The notes: generated from the letters alone by a model not told the origin. Shown: positions 1-7,368, counted from the stretch's first letter. The stretch: DNA of 24,162 nt from JBAYJM01 sp964350585 (GCA_964350585.1 CAYGKC010000017.1:1-24162), one strand, 5' to 3'. Numbers and translations are program-made.

Positions 1-165
1 TAAATTTTTCTTGATATATATTTTTTATTGATTCACTAAACATATAAATAATTTATAATTTCTTAAAGTTTCAGCATTCTGATGTTTGCGATAGCGTAAA
101 TATGCATTATTATTCCTCGAAGGCTTAAATTTAGTACAATATCCCGAAGTATTTTTTTTGCCCCG

Positions 166-501
166 TCAAATCTCAATAAGAATAACACTCAAAATTCCTA
201 ATCCAATTCCAAATTTATTTATTAGAGACAAATCTTCTTTGAAATAAAGAACGCCCACAAGCACTACGATGATTAAATTTAGAATTGTAACAATAGAAAT
301 CGCTTTTGATAAAAATTCATATTTAAGAGAAAAAGCCCAAATTACAGTCGCAGCAAAATAAACAATTAAACCAAGTATGAAGAAAAACTGTTTTTCATCT
401 ATAGCCCACTTTTTTAGTATAATATCACCGGAGGCTTCAAAAATTGCTGCTAAAGAAACCAACACTAGGAAAACGGTTTTTAAAACAGTTTCTGATGTCA
501 T
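166..501 (-). CDS. SMR/EamA-like small membrane transporter
   Basis: This 111-aa protein is almost entirely hydrophobic and shows four membrane segments, the size and layout of small multidrug resistance (SMR) proteins, which work as dimers in the cytoplasmic membrane and exchange cations or drugs for protons. Helix 1 carries a glutamate (E22, in AIFEASGDIILKK) that lines up with the essential Glu14 of EmrE. The last helix (FGIGLGILSVILIEI) also fits SMR or half-EamA proteins. The ATG start at 501 has no clear SD. The gene ends in TGA, one sign that TGA is a stop in this genome. It runs in the same direction as the next three genes, but wide AT-rich spacers make a single operon uncertain. The substrate cannot be told; a lipid-precursor or EamA-type role is as likely as drug export. 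Confidence 0.7.
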   Translation of the reverse strand: MTSETVLKTVFLVLVSLAAIFEASGDIILKKWAIDEKQFFFILGLIVYFAATVIWAFSLKYEFLSKAISIVTILNLIIVVLVGVLYFKEDLSLINKFGIGLGILSVILIEI

Positions 502-609
502 AAAATAGATTTGTCAAATAAAGTTATTAAATCTTACGAATTGTAGAGGTAAAAATAAAGTGAGAAATTTTTGATTAAGATATTTTTTGCTAGACAATGA
601 AACCAAAGT

Positions 610-960
610 TTAAGACAGCATTTCTATTGCTTGATCTAATATCTCATTAATTTTATCTATATCCTCTTTGGTGGCAAATTTCGATTCTCTAGGTCCCTGT
701 TCTCGCAAAAATTGTATAAGCCCATTAATTTTAGGATCATCAACAATCTTAAAATCTCTCAAATTCTCAAGTCTGCTAGCTACAGCATTCCAAAAATTAC
801 CCCTGCATTTATATCTATGATAATTTGGATCATCAAGCATGACTCGTTGAGGAGGTAAATCATCTAAGTGATCATACCGAAAAGCATGGAAATCTTGTAA
901 ATATTTTAACTTAATTTCCTGTTTTTTTGCCTCATTGAGAAATTTTTCAGGCTTTTCCAT
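610..960 (-). CDS. Hypothetical protein, 116 aa
   Basis: I do not recognise this family. The protein is soluble and charged, with no signal peptide or membrane segment. The first 30 residues and the last 30 (DKINEILDQAIEMLS) look helical. The middle is rich in Asp, Tyr, His and Arg (DDPNYHRYKCRGNFWNA). It starts with ATG at 960 and ends with TAA at 610. It lies 49 bp beyond the methyltransferase stop, and the left arm of the inverted repeat that frames that gene falls in this spacer, ending 25 bp before this start codon. There is no SD. It is probably a real gene because the frame is open and its codon use fits its neighbours, but no function is proposed. Confidence 0.55.
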   Translation of the reverse strand: MEKPEKFLNEAKKQEIKLKYLQDFHAFRYDHLDDLPPQRVMLDDPNYHRYKCRGNFWNAVASRLENLRDFKIVDDPKINGLIQFLREQGPRESKFATKEDIDKINEILDQAIEMLS

Positions 961-984
961 ATTTAAAATTTTAGTTTTTGTATT

Positions 985-1015
985 AGACGATGTTTTATTT
1001 TTGCCACACTAAAAT
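985..1015. repeat. Left arm of 31-bp inverted repeat
   Basis: Positions 985-1015 match the reverse complement of 1723-1753 at 28 of 31 positions by my hand alignment. The core is TTTTATTTTTGCCACAC followed by TAAAAT in this arm and a one-base variant in the other. The arm contains the TAG stop (1009-1011) of the methyltransferase gene. Confidence 0.75.
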
Positions 1016-1722
1016 TTTTTGCAACAAAAAATTATATATTCTGGAAATGAATATCTGAAAAATTTTTTCGGTGCATTTTGAGGATAGTTTGATTCGATAA
1101 TTTTTTTAATATACATATTTTTTTCGCTTAAGATGTCTGTATAAAAAGTCAATGACCAGTGGCTGTCTGAAAATTCTATTTCTTTGTTGTTGGGAAGTTT
1201 TATTATTGCAGAAAATTTATTACCATCTTTAAAGTAAGAGAAATTTTTAGAATATTTTTGTTTTCGGTTACCTTCTTCTTTGGTCATAATGCAAAGAGGG
1301 TGTAAGTCGCTAAAAATAACATCACCAGATTTTTTTACAACTCTTTTAATTTCACTAAAAATTTTTCTTATACCGTTTGAAGTGTAAATATTCGGCAACA
1401 CCATATTCATCACAACAATATCAAAAAAATTATTCTTAGAAAATTTTAGATTATTCGCATTTGCCTGGATAAAATTAAGATTCTTATTGTTGTAGCTTTT
1501 TTTACAATGGTTTATCCATTCTTTTGATAAATCAATTCCAACAACCTGTTTGGCACTTTTTGAAAGCTCGTTTGCAAGCTCACCAGATCCGCATCCAATA
1601 TCTAAAATTTTTTTACCTTTAATATTCCCCAAATATGCAAGAATAGGATTAAACATCGTATACCAATGTTCTTCAACCTTAAGTTTGTACAAATCTAATA
1701 AGTCTTGATTTTTGTATTTCAT
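1009..1722 (-). CDS. Class I SAM-dependent methyltransferase
   Basis: The protein has a Rossmann-type methyltransferase core. Motif I is KKILDIGCGSGELANEL (SAM binding), motif II ends in VVGIDLS with the acidic residue that binds the ribose hydroxyls, motif III follows NLNFIQANANNL, and motif IV is FFDIVVMNMVL. The resemblance is to UbiE/Methyltransf_11 small-molecule enzymes, but the acceptor cannot be deduced. A frame opens at a TTG at 1737; I prefer the ATG at 1722 because the TTG lies inside the inverted repeat and the first five residues add nothing to the fold. This gives 237 aa, about normal for the family. The coding sequence fills the space between the two repeat arms almost exactly, which suggests that it moved or can invert as a unit. 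It has no SD. Confidence 0.85.
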   Translation of the reverse strand: MKYKNQDLLDLYKLKVEEHWYTMFNPILAYLGNIKGKKILDIGCGSGELANELSKSAKQVVGIDLSKEWINHCKKSYNNKNLNFIQANANNLKFSKNNFFDIVVMNMVLPNIYTSNGIRKIFSEIKRVVKKSGDVIFSDLHPLCIMTKEEGNRKQKYSKNFSYFKDGNKFSAIIKLPNNKEIEFSDSHWSLTFYTDILSEKNMYIKKIIESNYPQNAPKKFFRYSFPEYIIFCCKKF

Positions 1723-1753
1723 ATTTTGGTGTGGCAAAAATAAAATTTCGTCT
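1723..1753. repeat. Right arm of 31-bp inverted repeat
   Basis: This is the partner of 985-1015. It begins immediately upstream of the methyltransferase ATG at 1722 and ends 10 bp before the run of Ns. The assembly therefore breaks right beside a repeated sequence, as expected if further copies exist elsewhere in the genome. Confidence 0.75.
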
Positions 1754-1763
1754 GACGTTCCTG

Positions 1764-1863
1764 NNNNNNNNNNNNNNNNNNNNNNNNNNNNNNNNNNNNN
1801 NNNNNNNNNNNNNNNNNNNNNNNNNNNNNNNNNNNNNNNNNNNNNNNNNNNNNNNNNNNNNNN
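1764..1863. other. Scaffold gap of 100 N
   Basis: Exactly 100 N are present, the usual placeholder for a gap of unknown length. Any open frame drawn across it is an artefact. The real content could be longer and may include the missing end of the gene that enters from the right. Confidence 0.98.
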
Positions 1864-2215
1864 TATTTTCTCGTTCCAACTGGATCAAAACATTCAAAAT
1901 GTACCTCATCATCATCAATCACCTTATCGACTCTATACAAGCCTTTAGTGTATATAATTCCGTTATCGACAAAATGTGTTACTTCCAAAATAACAATGAC
2001 AGCCTTGGGACGAGATAAAACTTCACCACCTTTTGTTTCAATTAGGGGAATCTGTCCACTCAGCCAATAATTACGTTGATCGCATTTAAGAAAGGGGTAG
2101 GTTTTTCCCGTCTTAAGGTCTTCAGGATACACTCGTCAATTTTTCGATTGCCGTTTTTAAACTCGGAAATATTTCTTAAAGCAAGATCAGGATTAAACTC
2201 TACTTTAATACCCAT
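1864..2215 (-). pseudogene. Small conserved-looking protein, frameshifted and cut by gap
   Basis: Reading from an ATG at 2215, one frame gives a start like MGIKVEFNPDLALRN and runs to IDECI. The next frame takes over at once with PEDLKTGKTYPFLK and continues through QRNYWLSGQIPLIETKGG, SRPKAVIVILEVTHF and VHFECFDPVGTRK into the gap. One extra G in the GG at 2125-2126 would join the halves as ECIPEDLKTGK, so this looks like a single gene with a one-base deletion. The style (NPDLALRN, ETKG..LSRP, ILEVTHF) resembles a small protein I associate with Patescibacteria; its function is unknown. The protein is soluble, with no membrane segment. The C-terminus is lost in the gap. The shift may be a sequencing error, since it sits in a short homopolymer near a gap. 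Confidence 0.65.
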
Positions 2216-2515
2216 AAGAAAATAACTTATTTTTTAATATATCCCGACACTATACAGAGCTGAAATACTTAAAGACGCTTTTCTAAAATTTTCTATGCAA
2301 TAAACTTCGAATAAGAAAAACAATTGATTTAAATTAATGCCTAAATTATAACTAATTCAATTATTTTATTCAAATAAAATAAATATCTTTAGGTTTAAGT
2401 GTAAAAAAATCTTTAGACATTTTTATCCTAATCATTTGAGCGATTTGATGTCATATACAGAAAATATTTAATATATCTTAAAAACAGCCATATATATTCA
2501 CATTATCTTAAGCTA
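2216..2515. other. AT-rich intergenic stretch, no gene seen
   Basis: About 300 bp of very AT-rich sequence lies between divergently transcribed genes. I see no open frame, RNA gene or strong hairpin. A short direct repeat (ATCTTTAG) occurs twice near 2387-2420 and is probably chance in such sequence. Confidence 0.5.
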
Positions 2516-2544
2516 TTGACATTTGACAATTTTTATGCTATACT
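2516..2544 (+). promoter_or_regulatory. Strong sigma-70 promoter of helicase gene
   Basis: A perfect -35 box TTGACA (2516-2521), a 17-bp spacer and a -10 box TATACT (2539-2544) precede the helicase. Transcription should start near 2551. Confidence 0.8.
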
Positions 2545-2550
2545 TATTAA

Positions 2551-2650
2551 ACTAATTAATGGAAAGCTTGAAATACAGCTATCCGCGACTCCATCTCTTG
2601 TGTCATTTAGATTATGGCCCAGAAAGAAATAGGGTCAATAATCACTAAAT
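2551..2650 (+). promoter_or_regulatory. Long 5' leader of helicase mRNA
   Basis: About 100 nt separate the predicted transcript start from the ATG at 2651. The leader is less AT-rich than the upstream spacer in its middle part (around 2580-2640) and has no good SD just before the start; the only purine run (AGAAAGAAATAGGG) ends 17 nt upstream of it. Long leaders are known for cold-shock RNA helicase mRNAs, so this one may control translation. I found no recognised riboswitch. Confidence 0.4.
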
Positions 2651-3862
2651 ATGACACAGCAAACAAAGGCTGTGCCTAGTTTTAAGGAGCTAGGCATTTC
2701 GCCAAATTTATTGTCTATTGTTGAAAAACAATACGACACCCCAACGCCTATTCAACACCAGGTAATACCTCCTGCAATTGAAGGCAAAGACATAGTAGGT
2801 ATTGCTCAGACAGGAACTGGCAAGACTTTAGCTTTTGGTATTCCCCTTTTGCAAAGAATTGCCGGAGATAATGGACAAGCATTAGTTATTTTGCCTACAC
2901 GCGAACTAGCTATTCAAGTTGAAGAGATGCTTCAAAAAATTGGCAGATCTCTTTATCTTAAAACTGCCGTTTTAATCGGAGGAACTCCGATCTATCGCCA
3001 AATACAGGCATTAAAAAGAAGACCAAATGTTATCATTGCAACACCCGGAAGACTTGCTGATCATTTAAGGCAAAAAACCTGTTCCCTAAAGAATATTAGA
3101 ATTGTCGTGCTTGATGAAGCTGATCGAATGCTTGATATCGGTTTTGCTCCACAAATAAAAGAAATCTTAAATAACGCTCCAGTAGAAAGGCAAACATTGT
3201 TATTTTCTGCAACAATGCCTCCCGAAATTGCCAAAATGGCTGCAACATATATGAAGTTGCCTCTCCGTATTGAAGTGGCACCTGCAGGAACCACTGCAAG
3301 TCATATTGAACAAGAAGTCATCATTACCAGAAGTGATATGAAAATGAAACTTTTAGATAGCATTTTGACAGAAAATCCTGGCACCATATTAGTATTTTCC
3401 AGAACAAAACATGGAGCTGCAAAAATTGCGACGAGCATTAGAACAATGGGCCATACTGCAATTGAAATCCATTCTAACCGTTCTTTGGGTCAACGTCGTG
3501 AAGCTCTAGCGGGATTCAAAGCAGGAAGATACAGAGTTTTAATTGCAACAGATATTGCTTCAAGAGGAATCGACGTAAATGACATATCTTTAGTTATTAA
3601 CTATGATCTTCCTGACAATAGCGAAGATTATGTACATCGTATTGGTCGAACAGGAAGAGCGGGCAAACAAGGCAAAGCCATATCTTTTGCCACCTCGCAA
3701 GACAGGCAAAGCATAAAATCTATTGAAAGGCTTATTAAAAAAACATTACCTATAGCCAATTCACCATTTTCGCTTGAACCGATTATCCCCAGAAGATCAT
3801 CTGCTAGATATTCAAGAACAAGGAACACACAAAAGAGAAGATTTTCTAAAATGTACAGATAA
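2651..3862 (+). CDS. DEAD-box ATP-dependent RNA helicase
   Basis: This 403-aa protein is a minimal two-RecA-domain RNA helicase that unwinds RNA duplexes, for example in ribosome assembly or mRNA turnover. All family motifs are visible in order: the Q motif (F11 and TPTPIQ), Walker A AQTGTGKT (52-59), PTRELAIQ, TPGR, DEAD (155-158), SAT (186-188), ILVFSRT, TDIASRGIDV and HRIGRTGRAG. A short basic tail rich in Arg and Ser follows, like a reduced RNA-binding tail of RhlE-type enzymes. It is monocistronic, with its own strong promoter, a long leader and a strong terminator. The leader and the presence of a cold-shock gene in the window make a cold-response role plausible, but that is inference. 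RhlE/CsdA/SrmB subfamilies cannot be told apart by eye. Confidence 0.95.
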   Translation: MTQQTKAVPSFKELGISPNLLSIVEKQYDTPTPIQHQVIPPAIEGKDIVGIAQTGTGKTLAFGIPLLQRIAGDNGQALVILPTRELAIQVEEMLQKIGRSLYLKTAVLIGGTPIYRQIQALKRRPNVIIATPGRLADHLRQKTCSLKNIRIVVLDEADRMLDIGFAPQIKEILNNAPVERQTLLFSATMPPEIAKMAATYMKLPLRIEVAPAGTTASHIEQEVIITRSDMKMKLLDSILTENPGTILVFSRTKHGAAKIATSIRTMGHTAIEIHSNRSLGQRREALAGFKAGRYRVLIATDIASRGIDVNDISLVINYDLPDNSEDYVHRIGRTGRAGKQGKAISFATSQDRQSIKSIERLIKKTLPIANSPFSLEPIIPRRSSARYSRTRNTQKRRFSKMYR

Positions 3863-3865
3863 AAG

Positions 3866-3899
3866 AAAAATCACCGATCTAAGATCGGTGATTTTTTTA
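3866..3899 (+). terminator. Rho-independent terminator after helicase
   Basis: A perfect 10-bp stem (TCACCGATCT at 3871-3880, AGATCGGTGA at 3882-3891) is followed by a T run. A-rich sequence on the other side would let it work on the minus strand as well. Confidence 0.92.
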
Positions 3900-3944
3900 T
3901 CTTCTTAATTAATACCTTTAAAAACTAAATTAAGCCAATAGGAC

Positions 3945-3973
3945 TTGACTTTATTTCTAATTTGTTATATTAT
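3945..3973 (+). promoter_or_regulatory. Promoter of the three-gene PspA-like operon
   Basis: TTGACT (3945-3950), a 17-bp spacer and TATTAT (3968-3973) form a good sigma-70 promoter. Transcription should start near 3980, within the palindrome that follows. Confidence 0.7.
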
Positions 3974-3977
3974 AAAT

Positions 3978-3992
3978 CTTCCAATTTGGAAG
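3978..3992. promoter_or_regulatory. 15-bp palindrome, possible operator
   Basis: CTTCCAA, one base, then TTGGAAG is a perfect 7-1-7 inverted repeat covering the predicted transcription start. It could bind a dimeric repressor. A one-base loop is too tight for a good RNA hairpin, which favours a DNA-binding site. No regulator gene lies beside it. Confidence 0.45.
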
Positions 3993-4035
3993 TGTTCATT
4001 ACATTTAGGGATAAAAGAGAGGAAAGGAAACGGGT

Positions 4036-5853
4036 ATGGACAACCGCAAAATCATTCAGATCACACTTTTGAGCCTGATGGTGGTAGTTGGAGTATTTTT
4101 CATTGCTTCAGCTCCCAGCCGAGTAGCCAATAAAAGCCTGGCAAAGGCGGAAATATCACTTGCCACAGGAGAGGAAAACCTTCTCAGTGTCAAAAAGCTG
4201 TTTGAAGAAACCAGCCGATGGTATAAAGAAAGTTACACCTCTTCTACTGCCAAGCTTCTTGAAGATTCCGAAAGTCTGCATGAAGAAGCTGCAAGTCAAA
4301 TTGATCTGGCAAAAGGGGAAGCAAAACCCAAAAACAAAAAAAACCGTGCCTTTGACGCTGAAATATGTCTGAAACATTCAAGGGATATCCTTGAAAAAGT
4401 ATCAAATATGATTTCAGCTCTGCAGCAGGAGGCGATTTCAGCGCAAAATCACTTCATTACCGTACAAAAACAGAAAAGAAGTGTTATTGAATCATACGGG
4501 AATGTGTCTGCCCACCTTGAAAAGGAAGCAGGCAAATACCTGTCAAAGTATGAGACAAAAAACGCTGAAGAATTAGCCAAAGCAAAATCTGACTTGGAAA
4601 AAGCAACAAAGAAAATCGAAGAAACAAGTCTTATTCTGCCTCCTTCTGAAAGCGCCGAAAAGGTTGGAGATCCGCAAAGAGCGATCCGTCTACTGACAGA
4701 AACCTCAGTTGTTTTGACGGAAGCTGAAAAAGCAATAGAAAGAGCTGAAACAGATTTAAAGTTTTGCGCAGAGGCTCAGACAAAAGCAAAAAGCACTTTT
4801 GCTGAGTTGAAAGAGTCTTTCCAAAGTTCCCTTGACCATTTGCAAAGCATAGTTAATCAAGGACCGCTTACGAAAGACAAAGCGCTGAAAGCTTCATTTG
4901 CCTTAACTGAAGAGACTCAATCTTTGATTGAAGAAGCTTTTATTGCGCTGGTAACACCCGTTGAAAATAATAAGTGTGATTTGCCCTTGTCATACAGCAA
5001 ATCATTACGGGGTCTCTCATTAAGCAAGCAAGCTGTCGCAGATGCAGACAATCAAGTGGATCTGTACAAGCGAGCAAGACAAAAAGAAGAAGAACTCTAC
5101 TCCTTAATCAAAGAGCTTGACAACGGGATTGAGAGATCTCAACCGTACAGAAACAAGCTCAATCTGCATGCGAAAGAAAATTGGAAAGGAGTGGAAAACA
5201 ACCTATCACTTGCTTCCAACAATTGTTCGAAAGCAAGAGAATTCCTTGCCAGTGCCAAATTTGAAAGGTTGCAGAATCAAAAATTTGAGACTGCCCTTAA
5301 TCAGATTGAACAAGGCATTGAGCAAATCGTTGCAGGAAAAAACCTGCTTCGAACATTGAGCAGCATAAGTGATCAGTTGGAAGCGCATCGGAGCAATTGG
5401 CCCAGGGCAGAAAGAGAAGCCAAACAAGCAATTAGCGATAATCAAAGCCTGATTATCAAGTATGGCAAGTACAGCTCATCCGCAAAGTCGGATTTCGAAG
5501 AAGCTAAAAACTTACTTACTACAGCTCAGACCAAAGCCCAAGAAAAGTATTTTGCAATTGCTCTCTCGAGGGCAACCGAAGCAAAAATCTTAGCTTCCGA
5601 CAGTGGCAGTAAAGCAAAGAAAGCTTACAAGAAACATCAAGATGAAGCTGCTGCTGCTCTATTGAATGCGATTAATAACTCAAGTTCAAGCAGTTCAAGT
5701 TCAGACTCAAGCTCAGGTTGGGGCGGCGGAGGTAGCAGTAGCAGTGGAGGCGGATCGAGCAGTTCTGGTGGAGGTTGGAGTGGTGGAAGTTCTGGCAGTG
5801 ATGGCGGCGGTTGGAGTGGTGGAAGTTCAAGCAGTGATGGCGGCGGTTGGTAA
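4036..5853 (+). CDS. Membrane-anchored coiled-coil protein with Ser/Gly/Trp tail
   Basis: This 605-aa protein starts with one hydrophobic segment (about residues 6-24), either a membrane anchor or a signal peptide. About 500 residues of Glu/Lys/Ala-rich helix follow, in repeated blocks like spectrin-type or EzrA-type coiled coils. It ends with a Ser run and then Gly/Ser blocks with regularly placed Trp (GWSGGSSGSDGG), ending in DGGGW. Long helical regions with Gly/Ser tails are also found after TPM domains in YgcG-like envelope proteins, but I see no TPM domain here. The ATG at 4036 has a good SD (AAAGGA, about 8 nt away). It is the first gene of an operon with 5879-6610 and the PspA-like gene. 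An envelope scaffold or membrane-stress role is inferred from that context only. Confidence 0.75.
   Translation: MDNRKIIQITLLSLMVVVGVFFIASAPSRVANKSLAKAEISLATGEENLLSVKKLFEETSRWYKESYTSSTAKLLEDSESLHEEAASQIDLAKGEAKPKNKKNRAFDAEICLKHSRDILEKVSNMISALQQEAISAQNHFITVQKQKRSVIESYGNVSAHLEKEAGKYLSKYETKNAEELAKAKSDLEKATKKIEETSLILPPSESAEKVGDPQRAIRLLTETSVVLTEAEKAIERAETDLKFCAEAQTKAKSTFAELKESFQSSLDHLQSIVNQGPLTKDKALKASFALTEETQSLIEEAFIALVTPVENNKCDLPLSYSKSLRGLSLSKQAVADADNQVDLYKRARQKEEELYSLIKELDNGIERSQPYRNKLNLHAKENWKGVENNLSLASNNCSKAREFLASAKFERLQNQKFETALNQIEQGIEQIVAGKNLLRTLSSISDQLEAHRSNWPRAEREAKQAISDNQSLIIKYGKYSSSAKSDFEEAKNLLTTAQTKAQEKYFAIALSRATEAKILASDSGSKAKKAYKKHQDEAAAALLNAINNSSSSSSSSDSSSGWGGGGSSSSGGGSSSSGGGWSGGSSGSDGGGWSGGSSSSDGGGW
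5773..5850 (+). repeat. 36-bp tandem repeat coding Gly/Ser/Trp units
   Basis: Two copies of a 36-bp unit (5773-5808 and 5809-5844) differ by two bases, and a third copy begins (GGTTGG) just before the stop codon. Each unit encodes 12 residues of the type GWSGGSSGSDGG. Such a repeat can expand or contract by slippage. Confidence 0.85.
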
Positions 5854-5878
5854 AAACAAACAATGAGGAGACAAGAGT

Positions 5879-6610
5879 ATGGACGTAATATCTGTATTAG
5901 CGTTGATTGTGATAATGGGTGCAGTAGCAGGCATTGTAGTGATTGCAAAACAAAAGCCTGCTCCGGCCAGAAGGCAAGAAAGAGTGGAACCGTACTCCAC
6001 TCCAATAAAGCTTTCAGCAATCGACACTCTGCTTCAGGGTGCGACTAATCAAACGGTAACCCTTCTGGGTGACATAGAAAGAGCGGTTGAAGCCCTTGTT
6101 GAGCTGAAAGAAATGTTTCAACAAAGGCCGAATTCTGTCTGGGAACAAACCGGGAGTTTATCAAAGGCTCTCAGGCTAGCAGGAGGAATTTGGATTTTTA
6201 AAGTTCCTTCCCAAGAGTCAGGAAGATATCGCTGGTTAAAAGGTGAAGAAATTGAGACTATGTCACTTGAGAATTTTTACAAAGGAACGGACGCAGAGCC
6301 GGGACCTGCGCGAAAATTCAAAATGAATGGGCAAACAAGTCCCGTTTCATACTCGCTTCCCTCTAACTTGGACGGTACCTTAACCGGTACTTGGCAAGTT
6401 GTGGATATTGGCAGGTTTAATGCCCAGGTCAAAGGGCAATGTGAACAAATCTCAGATCGTGATGTCTTGTATTTTGTAACGTCACGAGAAGAAAATGGGG
6501 AAAAATGGCTGCTTTATCTGGATGCCAGAAAAGGCGAAGCCAAAGGTACGGGCGGACTGTTTCTGCTCGAGCCGTTTGAACCATCGGTTGACATAAGTGA
6601 AATACTGTAA
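5879..6610 (+). CDS. Membrane-anchored hypothetical protein of PspA-like operon
   Basis: This 243-aa protein has an N-terminal hydrophobic segment (about residues 3-23) followed by a basic stretch (KQKPAPARRQER). By the positive-inside rule the large C-terminal domain should face the cytoplasm. Residues 50-90 look helical. The rest looks beta-rich, with RYRWLKGEEIE, TGTWQVVDIGRF and LYFVTSREENGEKWLLYLDARKGEA. I do not recognise it with confidence; the position in a PspA-type cluster recalls DUF4178-like partners, but that is only a suggestion to test. The ATG at 5879 is preceded by a strong SD (GAGGAG), 25 bp after the upstream gene. It has GC-richer codon use than the flanking housekeeping genes, like the rest of its operon. 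Confidence 0.75.
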   Translation: MDVISVLALIVIMGAVAGIVVIAKQKPAPARRQERVEPYSTPIKLSAIDTLLQGATNQTVTLLGDIERAVEALVELKEMFQQRPNSVWEQTGSLSKALRLAGGIWIFKVPSQESGRYRWLKGEEIETMSLENFYKGTDAEPGPARKFKMNGQTSPVSYSLPSNLDGTLTGTWQVVDIGRFNAQVKGQCEQISDRDVLYFVTSREENGEKWLLYLDARKGEAKGTGGLFLLEPFEPSVDISEIL

Positions 6611-6632
6611 GACAACAAGAGGAGAAAGAACT

Positions 6633-7355
6633 ATGTCCCAAGCACTTAACAGCAATATTGGAGTATCGTCGTTCGTGAAAGCAATGTTGGGCAGAGCCAA
6701 AAACGTAATGGCCTCAACGCTTACGGATGAAGAGAAACTCCGGGAAATCATTGACGGAGCCGAGAAAGAAGTTCAGGAGAAACGCAAGCTGGCACGCGAA
6801 ATAGGCGTACAGATGCGCGCTATCGCCGATCCCGCCACCGAAAAGCTTGAGCCTCTCGAGGCTCTCATTGAAAAGCGCAAAAAACTGGTCCAGCTGGGCT
6901 CAACGATGGTTGATGATCCCAAGAAAAAATCGCAACTGGGGCAAATCAGCCAGGAAATGAACTCGCTGGCCAATCAGATTTCCGCCCAGCAAAAGACCTA
7001 CGATACCTTGGAAGAAAGCTACAAGGTCGCAACCGCGACGTACAAGGAAGCGCTTGCCGCGCTTGAAACCATACGCCAGAACGCCCCGGCAATGCTCAAT
7101 GCCATTGAGGCAAATAAGCAGGCGTTGGAGATGCGTGACAGAGCAAGAAATCAAAACGGAGTCGACACTTCCTTCCTGACCAAATTGGAAGCTGAGCTTT
7201 CAAACAGTCAGGCGGAAATGCATTCCGACCTTGAGATCGAGAACGATCTCGATGGGACAAACTCGTTCAATATCGATGCGGCTCTGGAAAAGCTTGATGC
7301 CGCCGACACGGACGAAGCCCTAATGAATGAGTTCAGGGCGGCAAAAAAAGCCTAA
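6633..7355 (+). CDS. PspA/IM30-like coiled-coil protein
   Basis: The ATG at 6633, with SD AGAGGAG, gives 240 aa; an upstream ATG at 6597 overlaps the previous gene and has no SD. The protein is almost wholly helical and charged, with no membrane segment: a long hairpin-like coiled coil (about residues 28-180), then an acidic linker (DLEIENDLDGTNSFN) and a short final helix (ALEKLDAADTDEALMNEF). Length, helical layout and tail resemble PspA/IM30/Vipp1, ESCRT-III-like proteins that coat and repair the inner membrane. The resemblance is architectural, so a different coiled-coil protein cannot be excluded. It is the last gene of the operon, before a terminator. Its base composition is striking: 50% GC in 6841-6900 and 58% in 7021-7080, against 22% in 7441-7500. 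Confidence 0.6.
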   Translation: MSQALNSNIGVSSFVKAMLGRAKNVMASTLTDEEKLREIIDGAEKEVQEKRKLAREIGVQMRAIADPATEKLEPLEALIEKRKKLVQLGSTMVDDPKKKSQLGQISQEMNSLANQISAQQKTYDTLEESYKVATATYKEALAALETIRQNAPAMLNAIEANKQALEMRDRARNQNGVDTSFLTKLEAELSNSQAEMHSDLEIENDLDGTNSFNIDAALEKLDAADTDEALMNEFRAAKKA

Positions 7356-7368
7356 CAAACACGAACAA

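Noticed and set aside
1..165. Possible gene end at the left edge
   Set aside because: The first 165 bp are AT-rich with stops in all frames that I read, and no RNA motif was found.
1723..1737. TTG start adding five residues (MPHQN) to the methyltransferase
   Set aside because: The TTG lies inside the inverted repeat and has no SD; the ATG at 1722 gives a normal N-terminus.
1679..2018. Open frames running through the run of Ns on both strands
   Set aside because: They exist only because N codons do not stop translation. The only real coding signal here is the minus-strand protein from 2215 into the gap.
166..2215. Integron-like gene cassette array (four same-strand small genes)
   Set aside because: I found no attC-type RYYYAAC/GTTRRRY pairs in the spacers and no integrase; the only repeats are the two arms around the methyltransferase.
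5637..6027. Pro/Leu-rich and other open frames opposite the Ser/Gly tail
   Set aside because: They are mirror images of the low-complexity GGN/AGN codons of the real gene on the plus strand.
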